Shown: positions 37,301-51,700 of the stretch, piece after piece
Position numbering within the stretch: the first letter of the stretch is position 1
How the letters are laid out: every line of letters starts with the position of its first letter
From: Spodoptera frugiperda
Taxonomy: Eukaryota; Arthropoda; Insecta; Lepidoptera; Noctuidae
Length of the DNA stretch: 64,000 bases
NCBI RefSeq assembly: GCF_023101765.2
Contig: NC_064223.1
Location: 7,776,113-7,840,112 of the forward strand
Reading direction: 5' to 3'
Notes under the pieces: model-generated
The model's input: the letters and a program-made list of their open reading frames with translations, nothing else
What the model was told of the DNA's origin: nothing
Databases searched by the model: none
Program-made: the position numbers and the translations under genes

Positions 37301-39542
37301 GGTAAGTAGAATTGCCACTAAAACAATAAAAGTTGAACCGGTGTCGCCTCGGTCTTGCTCCCAGGTAATGCCAATTTACTCTTTGACGAAGCCGTAACAC
37401 CGTTCCATTTCTTTTGTCTGTAAGTAATAAAAAGCAACTGCTTACGGTATAAAAGCCACAACAATATCAGGACGAAGGACCGGTAACAATCACAGTACGA
37501 TAAACCAACTAGGTAGGTACTTGTTAACAATTATACGAATTAATCCTTGTACTTTCTACTGAGGTCGAATCGATTGTTAGTTCATTGTTTGAAACCCGTT
37601 CAGTTTTCCAACGAAATAGAATTACGCACATTCAACTTGTACCTATTGTATTTCGAGAAACAACAGTAAGTCGCTGCTAGAAGTTATGAATTATATAAAT
37701 ACCATGCGACTTGTACGGGTACGGTAAACCCAGGTACGAAAATACTCAAGGAATAATATTTATACAAATTATTAATTTGTTCGAAACATGACCTATGTCA
37801 TGTTCTTTTCGTGTAATGTAAAGTCCATTATTTACATATGTACATTTACCTTATTTTAATGTTGTAACAATAATGAGTCACTTCGTCTGGGTATTTGAAG
37901 ATCATTTAAATACATTCAATTCATGAATGAAGGGACACAAATAAGGAAAATGTTATGGTGATGGTGATGGTGACGTTATCGGCTAAAAAAGTGCGATTAG
38001 AATAGAAGGTTGAATTTAAGGCAAATAAAAAATAAACAATCTGACCAGTACTTACTTACAATTACAATTACGTAGGTCTATCCATTCTACGTATTTGCTT
38101 AGCTATTATGAATATCACTTAAAGCAGTAACTTCTAAGATCTATTATAATAACTAACTCATTTACAATACAAATTGTAAATATTTGCTATTTGCATAGTA
38201 GGTTAACAATTAATTTTTTCTTTATAAAACCTACTGTTAGTTTATTCTGTTGGAAATTTCAGCGAAGCGGCTTTCGCTTCAATGCGCAATACATTCCTAA
38301 GAATATGATTCATTTGAACTTGAACACCCAACAAATACCTAATTAATAGTCTTTTAGGGAAAAGTCTGAGGCAAATATAACCTAAAAGGAAAACCACTGG
38401 CATTCTGGCGGACATCTTACGTATTTAGGGAAATCTTCCGAGAAAACTTAAAAAAAAAATAGGTTCTAACTACATACTTAGGTAGCTATTATTGTGTAGT
38501 TAATTCTACTGACCTGAGAATTTCCAGCTGCAGATTTCTCTATTAAATAAATAAACACACACTAACTCAATATTTTGTCTTTGATCTAAAAGAAAAACTA
38601 AACCAAAAAACGTTTCCTGTTGGTTGGCATTAGGAATTTCCATAATTGTATTTTAAGAAAGTCGACTAGTTATATCATATTATAACTATGTAACTGAATT
38701 AAGACTGATTTTTACAATTAAAACCGTTCAGTCATCGATGGCGCCAATGACAGACGTCTCTTATGATATTATCGTCATAAACTTGTTCTACTAAATAATA
38801 ATCTTATCAGATCAGTTCATAAATGAACCTTTGTCACAATAAACAAGTTATTAACAAAGATTATATTAGTTATGTGTGTTACAAAAACTGTAATCACAAC
38901 TAAGTAAAGTGTTCAGGTATTTCCCTGTGTGATTCACAGTCGCTGTTTATTTCTATGAATGCTTTGTAATAAGTTGAAATATTGATTACAACACATCGAT
39001 TAGATAGTATCTCGTCCACGGCCATAATTCTGTTCCTTATCATTTTCATGATTTTATTGAATAACCGCGACCATGTGCTTTCTTTAACCCTAAAATTCAC
39101 ATTTCATACTGTATTTAAAAATACTAGTGGTCGCTTAGTGGTCGAAATTCAACCATATACGATTTAATTTACACCGTTAACATACGTTCAAGGATAATTT
39201 TTATTTAACTCAAACTCAAACAAACTCTTTTATAAAACTCTTTTCATATGAGACGTGAGAATATCATCGCAATGTCTATCGATTTTGACGTTTTGTCAAA
39301 TACGATCAGATACTATGCATGTGTGTGTAATGTTTTATTTATTGATTTAATGTACTTTATAAGCATTATTTTTGAAAAATATTAGCGTTCTCCACTTCTC
39401 CTACACATAAATTATAAGTGTACCAAATTTTATGCTCCTACGTCCGCGCAATTTTCGTAAATAGCGGTCCAAAGTTTTTGCATCACGTATTAATATATAG
39501 ATATCGTGCTCATGTTTTAAAAATGCTTCGTTTTCTTTCCAG
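34380..39542. other. Presumed first intron of the Ig gene, or intergenic DNA
   Basis: AT-rich with no convincing exon. A CpG-rich patch at 35515-35760 (with gcggccgcggcgcggcggcag and homeodomain-type TAATTAG and TTAAT cores) is a candidate regulatory element. A short GGTGAT triplication lies at about 37955-37975. Otherwise I see nothing definite. Confidence 0.5.
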
Positions 39543-39561
39543 AATGCCAGAATAAGTCGAA

Positions 39562-39776
39562 ATGTGTGTGCGGGATGTGTGGAGTGCCCTACTGGGGCTG
39601 CTGATCGTGTCTGGTACAGCGTCTGCAGAGTCAGCCAGCTACTGTTCTGTGAATACATTTAACACAAACTCCACATGGATGCAGTTCACGAAAGAACCTG
39701 TGCCCACCGAATACGGCTTCGAAGATAAGTTCAAGAGTATCCACTGCTGCGTAAAGGGTTACAGGAGTATTGAGTG
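39562..39776 (+). CDS. Ig gene exon with signal peptide and first half of Ig domain 1
   Basis: The ATG at 39562 is preceded in frame by TAA at 39553, so it is the first possible start. An acceptor cttttctttccag ends at 39542, with a second AG at 39550. The donor is gtaagt at 39777, leaving phase 2 inside the Trp codon (residue 72). Confidence 0.88.
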
Positions 39777-42700
39777 GTAAGTCTTCTTTATGTACACAAA
39801 ATACTCTACATTATTGAAATGAATATTATATGTATTTATAATAGAAAGCAGCATTTTGCACGTTAACTTTTAATTAAACTAGGTGAGTCCGTGCGGATCT
39901 TACTATGCTCGTCCCTGTAAAGAAACAGCGAAAGAACCTCGGGTCCTAGTCTCTTTTAAAGTCCAAAATAATGTATAGGAACTGTGCTAGATTGGGTTCA
40001 TATTTTCCGAATTGAACTGGTTTTTTGTGTTTAGAATGTCAATGAAGTTGTTAGTTATAAAGAACCCGTAGTTTTACGATAATACGATATCCGGGAATAC
40101 AATCAATAAAGAATTACCGCGTCAAAAAAAGTGTAGAATTTTTCGAATACATTATTGCATAATTATAAATAATACAGTGTAATAATTTCATAATATTGCA
40201 GATACTTACATAATTATAATTTATAATTATTCAAATAGTAGTACAAGGTCTTGTAGTGTAGGTTGATAGGTAACTACTGAAAACAAGCTGATGTTGAAAT
40301 GTATTGTGATGCGAACTCGATATTAACAAGACATGAAATTTTAAATACAAATAAATGTACGCATAATAGAACACGCTTTATGCGATACCTGCCTGCCCTT
40401 TAGTAATACAAGCCTAAAACAAGACGTTCACATTTATAATAACGCAAAAATATCAAGTTTCCTTCAAGAAACCTACAGACGCAGGTACTGTATTTATGTT
40501 GGCTAGAACTTTTTTTATGACCGGAAACCTGCCACTTACATACCCAATACCGGTTATTTCATCAATTTTATTATGTTTCTTTTAAGTTTTAGTTATTATA
40601 AATTCAGTCCTTCGATCGACAATTTTGTTATCAAAACACAAAGGAGCGTGTTATCGTACAATGCTCTATAAAATGCAAACAGATATTTGAATTCTCAAAG
40701 AACCATATTATTTGATGAATCGCTGGAAGTTTCGGGCCGGAGAGCAGGCAGGTGTGCGCTACCGCTGCGCGCTGCCGATAAGCACAAAGCTTCTAGGAAA
40801 TAAAGTCCATTGTGTCGCAAAAATAATTGATAATCGCCTAGTGTGACAATGGGCTGGCCATTGCCCCCGCTCCTCCGTGCTACACCGCCATACTGCGCTT
40901 ACATCGCCGCCGCCTGTACTGTCTACAAAATATTAATGACGGATCGCCGTGAGAAAATGATATCGACGAATGTTCACACAATATCAGGATCTGGCCACCA
41001 TGACGTCATTATCGCCGATGTTAATGACGCGGAATGTAACGCGACTGACATCAGATTGACATTATAGATTTTAGTAGTCTACAATCGATAATCATGCAAA
41101 AAATGCTAAGTACATGATAGACATTCTTCACTCGCTCCAAATACTTATTTAAAGAAGCTAAAGATACACGATAAAAAAGATTTCGTAGTTGCTTATCTAC
41201 TGTCTGTTTATTTACAAATAGTAAAAGGAAAATAAGTTAGGATTATGTACCTTGTAATTGTAAGTACGACTAAAATAAATAATTGTAAGTATTTTTTCCT
41301 CGTGGAAAATACATAACAAAACGTTTCCATTAACTAATCCGAGTATTTTAAGTAAAAGGAAAATAAACTTTTTAATGTACCTTTCAAATTGTTGCGGATT
41401 ACGTAGGTAGGCCTACTATAGCGAGAAAGCAGAAGCCTTCAAAGCTCGTCGAGCTTAATTCTCTTTGCCGGGGAACAGAAACATTCCCCTCGCAAACAGG
41501 GAGCTTATCCACAAGTAAATTAATCTACATTATTCACTAGATATGCTAAACAAACAACTGTTTGTTTTACAATTTTCATGTTTCAATGGTAAAATTACCC
41601 TAATGTACGTACGGGCATTGCTATAGATAGTATTGAAATTACAGCGAAAACCATTTAATTTAATGCAGTATATGCACTGGCCACTTTAGTTCTCGGTAAA
41701 AGTTTTAACAACGGTGCCCTTGGTGAACAATTTGTTGTTCCAGTAACTGTATTTTCCTGTAGGCAAAGTGAAAAAATCAATTGGTCGTGCGATTTCATCG
41801 AATTGCTTCGTCACATGTGCGGTATGCGAGTTTTCAAAGTAACTGTGTTGCATTGTTTGCGCACTCTCTACTTCAGTGAAGTGAAATTAATTTCCTGTTT
41901 GGATTTAAACCCCTGCAACGCTGCAGTTAGCCAGAACTCTCGTTATTGACCGTTAGAACGAAGTCAATTAAGTTTATTACCCATTAATGATAATATTTGA
42001 CTCGATTCCATCTGGAGGATCATCAGCTATAAACTCACGCAACAATCAATCTACCGTTCTACCCGGATGTTTTAAAACTGCCAGTTAAAAACTCGTTACA
42101 CTAACACCCAACTAATAACGATATTTCACGTTTTTAAGTAAACGATTGCCAAATAATGTCAGTTCGCACTTATCTATATTGTTTAGAATAGAATTATTTG
42201 AGTGAGCATAAATTGACGGAGGTGTTATTCATCAATATGTATAGCAAGAGTGCACCTGGTGCGAAAACAAGTACGGTTCCGAGAAGTAGTGATTGCTACT
42301 CGTTACCTACTCGTTACTGCCGGCTCTCCGTCGTCACCAGCATCCATCCTTTGTGTGTACTTTAACTCTAATATTTTAACCGAGAAATAACGCATTATAA
42401 AACGAATTGAAAATAACCGCAATATTTCCTAAACATTAAATAAACTCATTCTTGTAGCGGGCTTTGTCATGTCAATTTATTTCAAATAACAAATTGTTTA
42501 GAAATATGTATACATGTAGGTATACTATATCATGTTTTTATGAATAACATTGTAACAGTACACAGTTTGGAACGCAAAATGTTTTGATGACAAGTCAACG
42601 ACCACTTTGCCTTGTGAATTATTACGAGATTGTGTCATAAATATCTAGGTATAAAGCATATTGATATAATCTTAACAAAGCGCGACTGGTCTACATATAT

Positions 42701-45700
42701 TTGCGTGACTCACATTGCTTGTGATACCAACTCTAGGCCGTCGGACCAATGGATTATGTCATTATCCACTTGTAACAACTTGTTCAATTGCAAACCATCA
42801 ATCATAACCACTAGAAAATTCTCAGAAATATTTTTTAAAAGTACAATTATTTTTTATACATCCACTGGAGTTGGAATAACCTGTCATTGCGTTGCAGGGA
42901 ACGTAAATAACATCCTAACTATCACCGGTTGTATAACTACTTGGAGTTATGCACCTCTATTTATTCCTTTCACGTTATTCTGCAACAGTTCAATAACTAT
43001 CAATCGTGATTGCACTTGTGTTGTCGTATCGCGCGAAGTGAATCACGTCTTAATCAAATTAGCGATTACAATTGTGTGATATGACCGGGTCTTGTTTGTC
43101 GTCACATTCATCAGAATTATTGCCAGCAATAAGTCACTATAGTTACTGCTTGTTTTATATATTTTTGCGTTCCATAAAAGTTGACACAAATTTTGCAGTA
43201 TTTATCTCTTGGTTGGTATTGGTCTTTAAATTATGTTTTTACATTGATTGTTCATAAATTCCAATAAAAATAATGATACTGGTGCATTACACGCAACTAC
43301 TTGACATTTACTAATTTCTAGTAATCGCGCTTGCCATCTGTTTTACATCATTATTGTTTATGTTAATGACTTCTAGCGAAATATACTCGCCTATGTTCAT
43401 GCTACTTCACCCAACAATAAATTTTATTAAAGCTATAATCGACGTCTTTCCTCCATAAACTCCTATTTCATTAACACTTAAAACCTAATAGATTTAAATG
43501 TGGTTACGTGCAAAGAACCCCTTTGGTACAAAACCGAGCTAAAATTGATTACCCGGTTAGGATTAAAAGGTGGTTATGTATGTGTGGGTCAGTGTGGGTG
43601 TGTGTACCTAAACATTTATGTGGGCTCAGCTATATATGCGTACTATTAATGTAGTATATGTGTATTGGCGTAGTTGTGCTAACGTCACACTGATTTCGCC
43701 ATAAAATAGCGACACGACTACGCACGTGGTTGGTACTCGCTCACCGGAGACAATTCCGAGAAATCACTAAGTAAATAGTTTTACAATAAACCAGCCTCGT
43801 TATACCACTCGACTCAATAAATGAATATGCAAAATGTTTAGCTATAAATCTAGCAATAATTGCGCTTCAGCTTTATTGGTTTCAAGGATGTTAATGCACT
43901 ATACTTTTTATTCGTTTTAAAGAGAGCCCTTGATTTTGAGTGCATTGAATTGTGTAAGGTCTCTTAAAAAATGTTTTTATTATTATTTGTTATCTAAAAT
44001 CAGGAACCAAAGTCTAGAGGTCCAATCAAAGAGAGAGTTAATCCGTGATCATGGCGCTTGCAACAGTGCCGAAATATCGGAAACTCACCAAATTCAATAA
44101 ACATGGTAAATATCCCGTCGTAAGTTCTAATAATAAAGAGAGAGAGCCAAAATTAAAGAAGGAAGATACAAATGGATAATACTAAAGTCTCGATAGGAAA
44201 GGAGATGATATAGGAGCTGATAAAATAAATATGATAACTCTAAAAATATCTTGTAGTGCAATTTGTGTAAGGAGATACGTTAACGTCAGACTTAATAGAC
44301 ATGGTGGCGTGACAGCTTGCGTTTATTTAAAACAAAATGCAACCATAGACGTTTGTGCACAGATTAGCACGGACCCTGGCGGCGGCGCTGACAAGCCAAT
44401 GAGTAAGCACTTAGCAAGTTGTTAGTAGGAATTAATGCGTGAAATTAGTTTGCTTGACATTAACGATTACTGTAATTATGTAGCCACTTGTTTGATCACC
44501 CAACGTCTTATACTTGACGGGATTTCTTATTGCTCTCGACACCTGTGTGTTATTTTCTGGTTCTATCTACTTGATCTGCGGTACGGGTATCTTCCAAAGC
44601 ATAATTTTGATATTCTTCATTGTTATTAATGTTTATTCAACCATTTAAATTTTGATTAGAAGGAAAATGATTGCTTGCTCCTGGATTCTGTTTAACTGAC
44701 ACCTCTTCGCAGTCGACTTTTCTTCAATTTGATTTACACACTCGTAGATGGCTTTTTTGATGGCTTTATTTGTTGGTAACCGAGCAATGTAATTGGTTCA
44801 ATTAAATAAGATGTAGTTACGAAAGGTAATAAATCACGTGGACTGGATGGACAGGGTCTCACAGTGCTATCAGTCTCACGAGGGCAGAGCGAGAGTGACA
44901 TGCGCATGTCAGTGTCTTGTAATAAATCCACCGCCAACGGCGCACACGCTGGAACGGGTTCGAGCCTGGCAATTTTATTTTATTACTCCACTTTTACTTT
45001 TACACTAAACTGCTTCCCACTGATCCAACCCTTCATCTTATTCAATTTAATAGCCTTTATAGTATAAAATTGGCGAATTTCGCCGATCATAAGACATTTA
45101 TTGCCTTCTCCTGATGTTCCGTAGAGAATGTTCCTGACTGTCGTTTTGTGTGTGCCACCTTTCTACCCAATGACTTTACTTAGGCTGAGGTAGACTCTCT
45201 GTTCTTTCTCTAAATTCAGCTAAGCTGTCTGTGTTTGATTGAGTACTTACTTTCTGCATTAAATTATTCGTGCATTTCAGTTTATCTAGATTCTAGTGTT
45301 GCCAACATAGGACCTTATCAATATTCGTGTCATACTTACGCTCAATTCTTGGTACGGAGCCTTGCTAAGTCAATGTTGGCGATTTTTTACAACGTTTGAT
45401 TGCTATCTGGCCGATAATGATTAGCGAGAACTCGCAATCTTGATATTGCTCGTAGCGGATGTTGCATTGAAGTAATGTTCGTAAGTTGTCTGTTGTGTCG
45501 CCTCGGGTGCCGAGCTGTACCGTTGGGTCCTCATTCTTATTTAGTTGACAAAAGCTGTTGTCGTTATGAATTGTGTGCGGGTGTAGCTGGTCGGTCGCCG
45601 GTCGCGGCCGGTATCTGCGAAGGTATCGCACGTCGCCGCAAACCTGTATTGTGGCGGTTCCCGGAAGGCTCTTTGTTGCGCGCCGCCTCCCCCCGCGCAC

Positions 45701-48700
45701 CCCGCCATGCATCGTCCCCCCGCTGCTGCCTGCACCGCTGCTGTGGGAACGATGAACGATCTCTCCTGCTCTTTACCCCACTCGCAGCTTGTTTATCACC
45801 GTTAAAATTTAAATTCCACGCATATGGCCCATGAACATTGTTTTAGTACCTACCGCAAAATCATTCCTTATGGTACGTACTCTCTTAAAAAGTAATTATT
45901 GGAAGTAATAAAAATACAGTTGAACGAGGCGTTTTTTGCAAGAAACTCGTTATCTTCTAAAGTCAACAAACCATTCACGAGCGAGCTCTGTTAGCAGTTT
46001 ATCTCGCTGTGAAAAAGAAACGATATTGCACATTCGCAAACTTTACCGCAAGTTAATCAACAAAACGGTTTTTACACTTTCTGCTCCCATAAATAATGAA
46101 TATGTATGTATACTTCGATGTGGGTCCATTAATTATTGCGCATCATTCCATGATTTACATCAACATAATATACAAGAATCAATTTGCAAAATTCAACTGC
46201 AGTATTATGCACATCAATAATATTATTAGCACAAAACCTTCAATTGATGTGTCAATAGAACTCGTCGAGAAATAAGTATCGGATATTCTTAATGAAGTGG
46301 CCATAAAATACACAAAACGACTATGGACAACCCACTGGGACCAAATAAAAACCGACAGCATGTCCTGACACGTTCGAATGACTCGATTTGTTGAACCGAT
46401 TATTTTTAAAGCGCACCTTTATAACCGCTCCCTTCAGGTAGTAGGCTTCACTTTGTTTTACAAATTCGGCGATTGTGTTATCTACTTAACATCTTGTTAA
46501 CGATTATTGGAAACTGATATTGTTTATATTCGCACTTTAGCTACTTTTTCCATTATCAGTGTTATCGGTTGAAAGGAGCGGAAATACAATTAAGATGAAA
46601 GCTAACAATTTCCTGGAAGTACCGAGATCGGACTAATGCTAACTCTTAATAGATTTCTTGTAATTAGCTTTTTATGAGGATACATGTCTATTTCTGAATT
46701 AACTTGTTATTACCGGTTCAGAAAAAATATAATAAAAAGGTTGGACCATCATCAAGAATTCTTCCAACGGATACTAGTCATTATGTAGAATTGTGTGAAT
46801 TCTCAATTCGAAATTCCCAGACAAAGCGTTCGCGATTGGCCTGTTTTGATGAATCAGCCATGAGCCAGGTCATTTCTTTTTGTTTGCCGTATGCTCTAGC
46901 GCACGGAATGAGAGGTCGAGAGTCGAGGGTGCTCGCATGCGCACGCCAGCATAGCCTTTACAATGGACCGTTTTATTTATCTACAATATTGATCTCTCTA
47001 AAGTTATTCTTTTTTTTCTCTCTCCCAAAGTAGGTAACAATTCTTTTGTAAATATTTTTTGTTCACATATTTCACCGTAGTAGTACAGGAGACGAGGTGT
47101 TCCGTGTGAATAGAACCCTCAATTATATTGTATTGTCCTAGAAGATTGCTCCACACCGTAGCCTTCCGTGAAGAGTGTTTGCGTAACATTTGTGACACCC
47201 TATTATTCGCCACTTGATACACAAAGCGTTTAATCTTCTACCACCTTTTCATCAACGCTGGGTGGTTCATAAATATCTTTATAAATATTTAATAGTGAGA
47301 GGTAATGTTGTTTATTCGGGTAACTGAATCGTTTTATATTCTTACTAAAGTGGCCTAATTTAACGCATGTTAAAATATTTATTCCATACACATTAATTAC
47401 TTCTAGTCTTTGCTATACATGTTTCAATGTACGTACTTTAAGAATTTGAATAATCTTACGCAGCTCTAGACAAATCGGTAAAAATGTTGTGTTCGATGAA
47501 TTCCCTGAGGTGAGTGTTGTTACGTTTGGAGACGTTGTTGGAATGCCTCACAAATTAGTTATGATGAGTGGCTACCTGGGCGTCTCTGTATCTCACGATC
47601 ATTAAATGTGTCTCGACGTCCGTTGTGACACTCCTGTCACATTGATGACCACATTTTTTTACCACAACCACACTGGCAGTTTTTATGGGTAAATAATTTT
47701 TAAGCATAATGAATTGCTTTAAATTACAATATGTAATACGATCGATCGGACCGAGCGGTGTTTTCAACTATTGCGTTTATTTTCTCGGAACAAATAGTCA
47801 AAGACCTCATCGCAATGTGTAAAACAGAACGCGTTACTTTACCGGTACGCGTAATATAAGCGACTTCATTCTTTGGAAAGCTAGTGAACGGTAATGATTT
47901 CAAACGGAAATGTCAGTTTGCTGAGATCGGATGGTCGGGCCCCGCGGACCGCGGCCACCACCGGTACCGGTCCGTTCACACGCCGGTGTTTTTACTTCAC
48001 AAATACATTCTATTCCAATAGCCAATATTGACATGGCATGGATCGTCGAGTGCGTTCCCCATTCTGTATTTTTTGTCATCCATTGAGCATTTAATAACCG
48101 TGTAATATTCTGTAACCTACTCGACGGCGACGGTTCGATTACCGATCGATATCATAAAAGCCTTATGATAGTGATTATCTAAATAACTCATTGATTGTTG
48201 TTTTATATCTAATAGTAATTTGTGAATACGTTAAACTTGAGTGTAAGAGCACCGACACCGTGTCGAACATTAGCGAGGAATGTCGCTCGCATGGGAAACC
48301 CGATATTGAGCCTCGGGAGCACGGGACGGGGAGATACATATTAAACATTATATTGTGAACGCGGTGTCATGATAAAAATTAATGTCACATATTAGCTTCT
48401 CGGGTGAGAATATTAAATGGAAGGAATGCCATTTTTTTGCAGCGTCGAAACTCGAAACGCACGCTGAATTCGTGAGTTAGTTGTAGATGTCAAAGCACCG
48501 AGCAAAGCCTGAGCTTACGTCTGCCACGGACGCTCGGGTGCTTAATTCTCGGCCGCATAATTCATGCAACAATAGACATTGCACAGTCGTCGAATCGTAT
48601 GGGTTTCGAGAAATGTGGCCCGGGCTCGTTATGACGCCGGTGCACGTCCGACAAATGGCTTCATCGTGAAAATTAACATTCGGCCAGCATCTCGGCGGGC

Positions 48701-51700
48701 GCGGCCGCCGCCCCTCGCGCCTCCGCCGCGAGCAAATATTGAATCGTCGCCGTCCTGGGACCTCCGCTGAGGTGTCGCCTTCTCGGTACACCGACATATG
48801 TCAACAGTTTTTTACTCATTGTTAAAGAGAATTCATTCATGCTAGATACATTGACACTATGCTAGCTACAGTGTAATTGAAAACGCGGGTTCCATTTACT
48901 TGTTCGAGTCATATTCAACAAAACAAAGTGTTATAACACCATTGGTGTTAGATATGATATCATAGCTTGAATTCCTGTTTCACGTAATTATAACTGATTT
49001 ATACACATTGAATTTAAAAGTAAAGCTTGAATGATAGTGTTGCTTATATTCCGTAGCGTGTACGTAGTAGCGACCGCGGCCGCCTAGCGACGCGTAGCAT
49101 CCGCGTAGACGGTGTTACAAACCTACGAATTAGCCATTGTTTCGGTCATCTTGATTACAATGACATTATCCACATTGTCTAGTCTTCATATGAAATAATT
49201 GATGTTTGCACACCTTGTATACGTCATCATTTTTCAAGAAGAAGAATCAAATACGTCTTGTATAATGATACAAGAAAAAATATACACAATTATAACTTCT
49301 GTTCTATATTACACAAATGTCTAGCTATAGTATCGTACTCTACTAGACATTGTTAGCTTACCTATGTCGTTATGTTTCACAAACACGTTTTCTTAAACGA
49401 GCAGATCTAATTTTTACACTTCTTTGCAGCAAAAACTTCAATCACTCGGTATATTGATTGAACGTAACTGAAATTAAAAATAAATTCTCAGAACAACTTT
49501 TATTCGTTTTTAGACGCTGACTGGTATTAAAAAGAAACTTTGAAATTAGAATGGTCGGGCGGCCGACATTTCATCAAGTTAATAATTAATACCTATTGTT
49601 TTTGTTTCTGGTACTTTAGATAGTAGATATTATATCGCGTTAGAAGTCAAATTTTTATTAAGAAATAATTAAAGTGTGTAAATTATAAATATGATTAGTG
49701 GCTAATCATTCTGTAATTCATCATAAAAAAAAGTTCTTCATCAAAAATTGTGAATATTTTATCAACTTTAGACTCACGACTTTATAGGTACTTCGGTACT
49801 GATATTGGCAGCGTATGCAGAGTTAAAACTTTGTAATAAATAGGCTTTGTATCTTTGTGGTATAAGTTTGTTATAAAGTTTAATACTTAAATAAACGGCA
49901 TCTTATGTCTTCGTCATGTCCCTTTCACCGAAGCAGATATCGCTTCACCTAGATCATTACATACGTTGTGTGAGTAAGGTTGTCGGAAGCCCAATTACTC
50001 CCCTACCCAATCCCTGATTCCCCAACTACTAGGGTGTCCCAAAAAAATAAAAGTCGTTATTTTTGAACGCATACCCTCTAATTATTTTCGAATAGTGTCT
50101 ACATACACGTATATAAAGTTTCATTTACCTAGAAGCACAGCAACCCGTGCCGACTTGCCTTGATACATGTCAGTACTAACATATTTTGACGCGTCGGAGT
50201 TATCGTATCGCAGTGCATTACTTATTTATTTATTAGTGATCATATTGTTTACGTTTAGTTAAGATGTCAGGGGTATTACCCAGTTCTAAAAAGTACATAT
50301 TCTTCATAGTTTATATAAAACATCAAATTACCGGTTCGAATTTATTGCCGTCCAATGGCCAAGTATTGGCAGTTTTGTTTTACAACATTTGCGAAGACAA
50401 TATAATCAATGAAAGTGCAAACCTAATTATTCGTGAGTGCATTATTTATTGGGAAAAAGCCCGTATATTAACTAAATCATTACCCAACTATGTTAAGAAG
50501 CTACTAACCTTACACCAAGTTTGGAGAGATCTACACAAAAAATGCGAACAAAACGCAAGACTTATTTAAACGGCGTCGTCAAGTTTATTTCTAATTTGGA
50601 CAATTTATTCGACATTGCATATCAGATTCGATGCTCAATAAAGATAGATGAAGATAGGATCTTCTTGCAGTGACAGAAAGAATCTGGCAAGCCTGGTCAA
50701 TTACCTGGAGTGGACAAAAACCGGAGCCTCGGTAAACTCGCTAGGTAGGCCGCAGCTCTTGATCAGGTATCAGCCCTACTGGGCCCATCTATGGTGGTCT
50801 AATGGCTCTTTGTGCGGCACGGTTCTGGTCGGGCGACGAGCTACCTTTTGCTCGCCGGACGGTAGACCCGCACTTTCGGTGGCCAGAGATCGTTGCGCGA
50901 TCCCTGACGCCCGGAGTGCCTCTCGCGACGGCTGGGTCTTGAGGAGGTTCGTTTCCTTACGCGTTCCGCTTCTTCCTTAGCTAGCATGACTGCTTCGCAG
51001 AAGGAGGAGATCGCTTTCCAGTCTCCCTCGCTCCACACCATGGATTGAACCAATGTCGAACGCGAGAGGTCGCCCGCGCCGAGCACATCCCTGAGGACAC
51101 GGCGGTGCTCAGCCCATACAGGGAATACGGCTGTACCCATATGCATACCTGTACACCAATATGTTCCAACGTGTCCTTCAGGCGGTCACTATTGAGGCAC
51201 TTGGACTCAACATTGACGATTATTCCATATGTAGCTCCTCCAAAGCAAGGCCTTGTTCGATCATTTTAAAATTGATGACAGTTTCCTACACTAGGTCCTA
51301 TTCATGGTCAAAGAATGCTATTTTTCTACAAGTAAAGACACAAATGTTAATACTGAAAGCCGTTAATGATACAAGCAATGAGGGAGCAGTGAAATTAATG
51401 CAATATTTCAACGAAAAAAATCACACTTGAAAAGGAACAAAAACAGTTGTTACTACAGTAGGACCCAATTATCCGAATTAATGGGGACCGGGACCCATTC
51501 GGATAATCAAATATTCGGATAATCGGATTTTTTTAAAAAAATTGCCATTGAAGAGAATAAAAGCTACGTTTTGATATTGCACTATTTTTTTATTGAATTA
51601 AATTGCGGGGAGAAGTCAGTGTAGGCACAACGGCAAGTTAAGACAAGTCAAGTCAAGACTTGACGCACAAACACTGGCTTCGCGGAGGGCAGAATAATAG

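Noticed and set aside
42630..43079. 149-codon open frame in the large intron
   Set aside because: It starts without a proper ATG (TTG), has the composition of translated AT-rich noncoding DNA and resembles no family. About one such frame is expected by chance in 64 kb of this composition.
45365..45834. Overlapping open frames on both strands of a GC-rich patch
   Set aside because: Open frames in several frames on both strands at once are expected where GC is high, because stop codons are rare. No domain is recognisable.
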